From assembly GCA_014323675.1 (NCBI GenBank), contig JACONN010000002.1, positions 1,426,001-1,490,000 of the forward strand: a DNA stretch of 64,000 nt, read 5' to 3'. Origin of the DNA: Hormoscilla sp. GM7CHS1pb. GTDB taxonomy: Bacteria; Cyanobacteriota; Cyanobacteriia; Cyanobacteriales; Desertifilaceae. Position 1 is the stretch's first letter. Every line of letters begins with the position of its first letter. Positions 58,674 to 64,000 of this stretch are shown here, piece after piece. The notes under the pieces were generated by a model. The model ran no database searches and was not told the origin of the DNA. It saw nothing but the letters and a program-made list of their open reading frames with translations. The translations under genes were made by a program, and so were the position numbers.

Positions 58674-60442
58674 GGGTGTAATTAAAAGTGACACTTAGGC
58701 ATTATTAACCGGTCCTAGAGTTCTACCTCTGTATGACCGGCGGTATCAGAGCTCTGCCAGTGATGGCCCCACAGTGGCTCGAACAACTCAAATGGTGAAT
58801 TCTGCCTTGATTGGGATATTTTTAACCCTTATGTTATATAATTTTATTGAGAAGTTTACTATGGAGCTAAAGTCCTATGTCTGAATTCATGAATCATAAT
58901 CAAACGGTTGAACTAACTAGCAACGCTTCCGAATTAGCTCTAAGATTGCAGGCTCATCCCAATATATCGGCTCGTGTTTTATATCTGTTATATCTTGTTG
59001 AAAATACCGATAATAATTGTGAAACAGCGAGCGTTGCGGAATTAAAAATTGTCTCAGAACTCCAAAAACTAGGAAATGATGCTCTTCAAGATTGGGCCAA
59101 TTCCCAAGAGAAAAAAAAGCTCAGGCGTGTGATAAATCTCCTGGGATGCGCCGTCAGAGAAAAAAGCCACTATATTGGCATAGTCTGTTGGGAACTATTC
59201 AAGTGATAGAACAAACTTTTATTTGCCAAAAAACTAGAAAAGTTTTTCGACCGTTTTCATCATCTGCCCAAATACATTGTCGGGGTTATTCTTTACCATT
59301 GCAACGAGCAATTACGGATTTTGGAGCCGATGTGCCATTTGGAAAAATACCTGAAAAGCTCAAAGAACATTACGGTATAACTGTGTCGATTAGTTCGGCA
59401 CAATTTATTACTCAAAAACATGCACGTCCTGAGCTGAGCTCAGCGGTTAAATTATCTCAAAAATCGGTAGAAAAAATTTCCGATAAAGATAAGATAGAGC
59501 AGATAATTGCAGAAATGGATGGCACAATGATTCCAATTGTCAAAACGACGGATGATAAAATTATTGATCGTCGGAAAACCAGATCTTGTTGTTGGAAAGA
59601 AGCTCGTCTATCACTTGTGGAAATACCTACCCAGAAAAGAACAATTATTGTCGGTACAGTAGGCACCGTAGACGAGGCAGGAAATCAATTACTGCATAGT
59701 GCTCTTCGGGCTGGAATAGATAACAATACTAAAGTTCATGCGCTGGGAGATGGAGCCAGTTGGATTGTTAATCAAGTCATGCGCTTGTTTGGAGAACGTG
59801 CTAGCTATTTGATAGATTTTTATCATCTATGCGAATATTTAGCCGCTGCGGCTCCTAGAGGTAATGAACAGCAACAAAAAAAAAATGGCTGAAACAACAA
59901 AAACAAGCTCTCAAAAAAAATCAGGTTTTCCAAGTCCTAAATGATTTATCAAATCGTCTGGAACCAGAACATCTAGCTGATAAATTTGCTCCCGTCAGAG
60001 TCGGTGTACGATACATTAAAAACCGGCTTGAATACATGAACTACAAAGCGGCGATTGATGCTGATTTACCAATTGGCTCTGGAAAAATTGAGAGCGCACA
60101 TCGTTATGTAATTCAAGAACGTTTGAAATTGGCAGGTTCTTGGTGGACAGTTGAAAACGCTGATAATATGTTAGCTTTGAGGATATTAAGAGTTAATAAT
60201 GATTGGCAATCCTATTGGTTAAATTTGAGTAATGAATATTCGTCCATTATCAAAGCCGTCTAACAGTTATTGAAACTCTCACCAGACGACCATCAGTTTT
60301 CTGGCATGATATGGCTCTGAACAGCCTTCTTACTCGGGCTTCAATATTGCGCCTTGGTTCACCAGCAATATTGAGGATCTATCCTGCCAACTACTTGACT
60401 ATATCACCGGCTCATGATTAAGTGTCACTTTTAATTACACCC
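58674..60442 (+). mobile_element. ISKra4-like insertion sequence (1769 bp)
   Basis: Perfect terminal inverted repeats of about 24 bp, GGGTGTAATTAAAAGTGACA with CTTA. 9-bp direct repeats GTATTAAGG flank it (58665-58673, 60443-60451), and the first duplication copy shows the empty target. One transposase in three frames. Family placement (ISKra4, ISAzba1-like) rests on transposase resemblance. Confidence 0.88.
58877..60263 (+). pseudogene. ISKra4-like transposase, frames joined at two A runs
   Basis: Frame 1: NASELALRLQAHPNISARVL to INLLGCAVREK. At A6G (59160-59166) a -1 step leads into KPLYWHSLLGTIQVIEQTFI, then AEMDGTMIPIVKTTDD and FYHLCEYLAAAAP. At A10 (59876-59885) another frame is needed for QALKKNQVFQVLNDL, LPIGSGKIESAHRYVIQERL and the end. 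The first site resembles a slippery sequence and may be programmed; the second looks like a homopolymer mutation. Confidence 0.8.
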
Positions 60443-60582
60443 GTATTAAGGGGTTAGGGGTGCCGGTTGTCGCCCAGGGATCCCTGGCGAGGGTATATGG
60501 TACGGCGAGGGTACGGTGAGGATATGACTCCAGTGCGCTTCTAGTGCCCTGAGAGCGGCTCCGGGTTATCCCAACCCATTGG

Positions 60583-60708
60583 GCTCGGGTATCGCTCGAC
60601 TACGGCTCGCTCATGCCTCGCTCATGCCTCGGGTGTGGCTCGGGTGTGGCTCGGGTGTGGCTCGGGTGTGGCTCGGTCTCGGCTCGGTCTCGGCTCGGTC
60701 TCGGTTCA
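60583..60708. repeat. Minisatellite of GGCTCGG-type units (second copy)
   Basis: Same units as 56262-56358 but with additional CTCGGGTGTGG and CTCATGCCTCG units. Shows copy-number change after the duplication. Confidence 0.88.
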
Positions 60709-61001
60709 GGTATGTAACGTCACACGGTGAATGTGATGTACGTCACCTACAGGGAGGGTAGGACGGCTATAATGGGGTTTCCGTCGGAGTCTCTCTTATC
60801 TGTTCGGATATAGCAGTTCTCATCCTTTGTGCGATCGGAGATTCTGCCAGTTCTAGAGGTAAATTTGTCGTTCGCGCCAAATCCCTTGCCATGCTTTTGC
60901 CGCTAAGATAGACTCTTAAATAGTACATACGCAAGTGCTCCGGTCCTAACCGCAGCACTGCGTCGGTTTTGATTCTCTTTTCACCCTATCATACTATAAA
61001 C

Positions 61002-63959
61002 ATGAGTGACTTCTATAAACGTAAACTTTATGCCTTGCTACAGGATCCTACTAACTGGGCTGTTTTTTTTCAAGGCTTGGATGACTCCTGGAAGTCGGAC
61101 ATGGTAACGCTAATCTCAGATATCGCGTCATCCTCCGATCGGGTAAACTTAGAAGGCCGTGGCCATGCTGCCGGTCAGAATAATACTATTGTCAAACATC
61201 CCATCAGCGGTCAATCCCAGGAAATCGATCCATCTGTTCCCGGTCTCCAAACGGCCATTCACGATATCCTCGCTGAAACCGATCCGGAAAAAGTCTTTTG
61301 GTGGTTTTGGCGGTTTTATCCAGAAATAATCGCCAAAACTAACCCTCATGCTTTACTGAAACCAGCTCATCAAATTATTCCTGACTGTCCTGAGTATTCT
61401 TATCGGGCTACCGTTTCCGCTATTACTGGAGCTTTGTTTCCTCCAGAATGGCGATCGGGCGATGACCGCAAACACCCTTACTTGTTATTGTTCACCTTTT
61501 CACCGGTGCAGGAGTTTATCCAAGCTTCCCGCAAATTCTTGGATTTATGGGCGGGTTCCTATATGCTGCACTACCTCAGTGGTAAAGTTTGTTGGCATAT
61601 AGCTGAAACATACGGTCCTGATGCCGTGATTACTCCTTCCCTTTGGAGCCAGGAAATTATTGATGCCCTCATTGTTCGGAAGTTTTCAGACCATGTCCCA
61701 TTTCAGAATGGTTTTAGCAATTATAGCAACGGCACGCCGGTCGATCGCTTTAACTCGGGCACCTCAACTAGCTTATCTACCGCTGGCTTTCCTAATGTGA
61801 TTACTGCCCTGGTGCCGGGAAAAAAGGCCGCAAAAAAATTGGGGCAGGAGTTGGGAAAGCGCCTCAGAGAGGAATGGGGTGCCATTGCCGAGAAGGTGCG
61901 AGAACATGTAAAATCTGAGGTGATGAAATGGGCCCAGGAGTCAGAAAATACAAATAATTTCCTCAAGAAGTGGTACGCGGACTCTTCTGATGAGGTGCGC
62001 GAGCAAATTGAATTTGAATTGAATAAGTTACGACAAGGAGGATGCTGGGAGTGGAATAAACTCTGGTCCGCTCAAATAGAAAATACCTGGCAGAGTTACT
62101 GGACCGCTGTCCCTTTGGGTCACCCCGAACAAAATTTAAAGATAGAAAAGATAGATTCTCGTTTTCCTCAAGAATGGAAAGATAACACAGAAAAGATCGC
62201 GCCCAGTCGTTCCGATCGACCTACCCCAACTGAGGCTGAGGAACATGCTTATAAGACTCTGAATGTGGGCACCTGGTGGGGAAACGTACAGGCCCGTACA
62301 GGTCAGTTAATCCAATCTGTGAAAAATACTCGCACTTGGCAAATTGCTGTCGCCCCAGGGGAACGTTCTACTCTCTCGGGTCAGTTTACTGCTTTACATC
62401 CTTTTTTGCATTACGATAAATTTCGAGAAGGGGCCGGAATGCCTGCTCGCTCTATGGGCATTTTTTGGCGGGTGATGGCTGATGTTTATCCCGGTTTGTT
62501 TAATGGTTCGGAAAAGCTGAATGCCTTGGAACTTACTAAGCGCATGGCCTGGCAGTATGGTGGGGTGGCGGCATCTTTGGGTATTCAAAACCCAGATACT
62601 TCAGAGGAAGATGAAGATTACGAGAGTTGGATGCGTTTCCCCAATCTCAGTTCGATCGCCTCTGCCCGCTTTGCCTGTGAAAACCGTCAGAAGGTGAAGG
62701 AATATTGGGAAATACTCAGAAAGTTAATCGAAAAGCAAGGAAACTTTGACTCGGAACAGAAGAAAAGGTTTCGTGCCAAAACTCGCCGTCCTTTTCAGAT
62801 TCCCAAAACTGACAGATCCGAGGGTACAAAGGGTAAAGATTACAACGGTGTCATGTTTTCCAGCAAGTGGTTGGCAGAGGATATGGGGTTGCAGGGACAA
62901 CAGGTTAATACCCTGCGGACTCTGGTAGATAAAGCACATCAAAATTGCGGTTTTGGTGACGGTTCTCCTGCTGATTGGTGGGCGATCGTCCTTGCTGATG
63001 GAGACGGGATGGGTAAGTATGTTTCGGGAAGCAAGCTCAAGCAGTACAAACACTATATCATTCACGAACAAGTATCGGAAAGTTCTCAGAGTTCTGAGGA
63101 GTGGGAGAAACTGCTTGCTCTGCTTGCTACTCGCAAGCGCATGGGACCTGCTACTCACGTGGGACTCAACCGCGCTTTGTTAGATTTTTCCAATCGCCTG
63201 GTGCCTTATCTGACTGAAAAGCGCTTCTGTGGTAAGGTGGTCTATAGCGGTGGTGATGATGTCATGGCTGTCTTGCCCCTAGGAGATTTGCCAGAATTTC
63301 TGCGGAGTCTTCGCACTGCTTGGTCTGGCAGTGAAGATCCCGCAGGAGAGTTCCGCAGTCAGGGGGGATATTGGTATCCAACCCAAAATTTAAAAGGATT
63401 GCAAAAAGATCGTCCTTACTTTACTATGGGTGAGGGTGCTACCATCAGCATGGGCATTGTCATTGCTTACAAAAGCGTATCTTTGCCTACGGTCTTGGAG
63501 AATCTCTGGGTGGCTGAGAAGGAACGTGCTAAGAAAATTCCTGGTAAGGATGGTTTGTGCTTCCGGGTTATTTATGGTGGTGGCAATATTATGGAGGCTC
63601 TAATGAAGGGAGTTTTGCTGGAACCTTGGTGGAATTTTATGCAAGCTGTCACTCAGAAAAAAATTGACCTGAGTCCTTTACTCTATCGCCTTGCGGAGGA
63701 ACTTCCACGTCATGGGGATGTGACGGAGAATTTGTTCTTGTTTCGCCAGGCGGCAATGGTTATTCTAGACCGCAGCGAGACCGGACAAAACCTAGATCCT
63801 GCTACCCGTGAAGCTTTGTTGATTTGGCTTGAGGAATGGGACCGGTGGGCTTGGGGCAACCGGGAAAATTTGGGCTGTAATGCGGAAGATTTGGGCAAGT
63901 TGCTCCGGTTTAGCGCCTTCTGGACGGACAAGATGGTACAACAGCACAAATGGAGGTAG
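61002..63959 (+). CDS. cmr2: Type III-B CRISPR Cmr2/Cas10
   Basis: About 985 residues from ATG 61002. Signature subunit of the Cmr complex. FSPVQEFIQASRKFLDLWAG is the family block near residue 170; the zinc/linker region follows, and the Palm-2 motif YSGGDDVMAV (GGDD at 750-753) is the likely cyclic-oligoadenylate synthase site. The place of the N-terminal HD nuclease reads KLYALLQDPTNW, with Gln instead of the usual His before Asp, so the DNase is probably inactive. The next gene starts 5 nt later. Confidence 0.95.
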   Translation: MSDFYKRKLYALLQDPTNWAVFFQGLDDSWKSDMVTLISDIASSSDRVNLEGRGHAAGQNNTIVKHPISGQSQEIDPSVPGLQTAIHDILAETDPEKVFWWFWRFYPEIIAKTNPHALLKPAHQIIPDCPEYSYRATVSAITGALFPPEWRSGDDRKHPYLLLFTFSPVQEFIQASRKFLDLWAGSYMLHYLSGKVCWHIAETYGPDAVITPSLWSQEIIDALIVRKFSDHVPFQNGFSNYSNGTPVDRFNSGTSTSLSTAGFPNVITALVPGKKAAKKLGQELGKRLREEWGAIAEKVREHVKSEVMKWAQESENTNNFLKKWYADSSDEVREQIEFELNKLRQGGCWEWNKLWSAQIENTWQSYWTAVPLGHPEQNLKIEKIDSRFPQEWKDNTEKIAPSRSDRPTPTEAEEHAYKTLNVGTWWGNVQARTGQLIQSVKNTRTWQIAVAPGERSTLSGQFTALHPFLHYDKFREGAGMPARSMGIFWRVMADVYPGLFNGSEKLNALELTKRMAWQYGGVAASLGIQNPDTSEEDEDYESWMRFPNLSSIASARFACENRQKVKEYWEILRKLIEKQGNFDSEQKKRFRAKTRRPFQIPKTDRSEGTKGKDYNGVMFSSKWLAEDMGLQGQQVNTLRTLVDKAHQNCGFGDGSPADWWAIVLADGDGMGKYVSGSKLKQYKHYIIHEQVSESSQSSEEWEKLLALLATRKRMGPATHVGLNRALLDFSNRLVPYLTEKRFCGKVVYSGGDDVMAVLPLGDLPEFLRSLRTAWSGSEDPAGEFRSQGGYWYPTQNLKGLQKDRPYFTMGEGATISMGIVIAYKSVSLPTVLENLWVAEKERAKKIPGKDGLCFRVIYGGGNIMEALMKGVLLEPWWNFMQAVTQKKIDLSPLLYRLAEELPRHGDVTENLFLFRQAAMVILDRSETGQNLDPATREALLIWLEEWDRWAWGNRENLGCNAEDLGKLLRFSAFWTDKMVQQHKWR

Positions 63960-63964
63960 AATTA

Positions 63965-64000
63965 ATGTATTGGTATGCGATCGAACCTTTGGACGTGCTG
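63965..64000 (+). CDS. cmr3: Cmr3, first 12 codons (cut by window end)
   Basis: ATG 63965 (GGAGGT just upstream, overlapping the cmr2 end) begins MYWYAIEPLDVL, the typical Cmr3/Cas5 start EPLDVL. The rest lies outside the window. Confidence 0.8.
   Translation, partial: MYWYAIEPLDVL

Larger units (their letters stand above)
56463..60810. repeat. Second copy of the 809-bp duplication, expanded by three insertions
   Basis: The 809-bp unit is interrupted at 56772-57802 (MITE + IS5-type element), about 57827-58521 (parDE cassette) and 58674-60451 (ISKra4-like element plus target duplication). These additions plus some extra minisatellite sequence account for the 4.35-kb length. Confidence 0.9.

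Noticed and set aside
60767..60958. 63-codon minus-strand ORF upstream of cmr2
   Set aside because: Protein-like composition in part (LRLGPEHLRMYYLRVYLSG), but half lies in the duplicated block and there is no ribosome site; too weak to call.
60969..64000. CRISPR array
   Set aside because: I looked for regularly spaced direct repeats near the cmr genes and elsewhere; none of the repeats seen has unique spacers of constant length.
1..64000. tRNA or rRNA genes
   Set aside because: No cloverleaf with a GTTCGANTC-type T-arm at a proper spacing and no rRNA sequence was found by eye; the GTTCGACCCC at 32482 belongs to the group II intron 3' end.

Overview
The window comes from a cyanobacterium, most likely a filamentous Oscillatoriales-type one. 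The evidence is the phycobilisome core gene apcF, Calvin-cycle fbaA and pgk, ferredoxin sulfite reductase, DUF92 (VTE6-like), COP23, DUF29, DUF6887/DUF6888 and BCD-family transporter genes, a short heptamer repeat tract, and the frequent HIP1 octamer GCGATCGC. I cannot name a genus. The chromosome here is repeat-rich and full of decaying genes: about twenty loci carry one or more frameshifts, in-frame stops or insertions while their neighbours are intact housekeeping genes.

Layout. 0-4.8 kb: a minus-strand cluster with two sulfotransferases, a broken glycosidase-like lipoprotein and a truncated Wzx-type flippase, consistent with sulfated exopolysaccharide. It is cut by an IS607 remnant that is itself split by a complete IS1-family element (4948-5819, 8-bp target duplication). 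6.6-21.3 kb: mostly intact housekeeping genes (sir, rsmE, tandem lipases, FAD oxidoreductase, VOC protein, DUF92, fbaA, panD). 21.9-27.3 kb: a degraded accessory island with an ATPase that has lost its Walker A motif, DUF4303, a TPR fragment and a DUF3696 / PIN-like / HNH cassette remnant that looks like a former defence locus, embedded in tandem arrays of palindromic repeats. 27.5-32 kb: a methyltransferase, a broken RidA, a winged-helix replication-like protein with a small partner, and arsS. 32.1-38.1 kb: a two-partner-secretion pore gene split by an antisense group II intron, then broken Phd, protease, COP23 and FHA genes. 38.4-42.8 kb: rbgA, usp, pgk and apcF. 43.2-48.7 kb: large SBBP and LRR repeat proteins and a BCD-family transporter, all frameshifted. 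48.9-55.9 kb: a nuclease-fold protein, IMPase, a sensor kinase, ChaN, a PII-like protein, a phosphoribosyltransferase and uracil-DNA glycosylase. 55.65-60.81 kb: an 809-bp tandem duplication whose second copy has accumulated a TA-flanked MITE carrying an IS5-type element, a parDE cassette and a 1.77-kb ISKra4-like element. 61.0 kb to the end: cmr2 (cas10) and the first codons of cmr3, the start of a type III-B CRISPR effector operon.

The strongest unusual signal is a set of palindromic interspersed repeats. They sit between genes, but they are also read in frame inside rsmE and the uracil-DNA glycosylase gene, and they interrupt a transposase and a sensor kinase. The duplicated block gives filled and empty insertion sites side by side, so several element boundaries can be read directly from this window.
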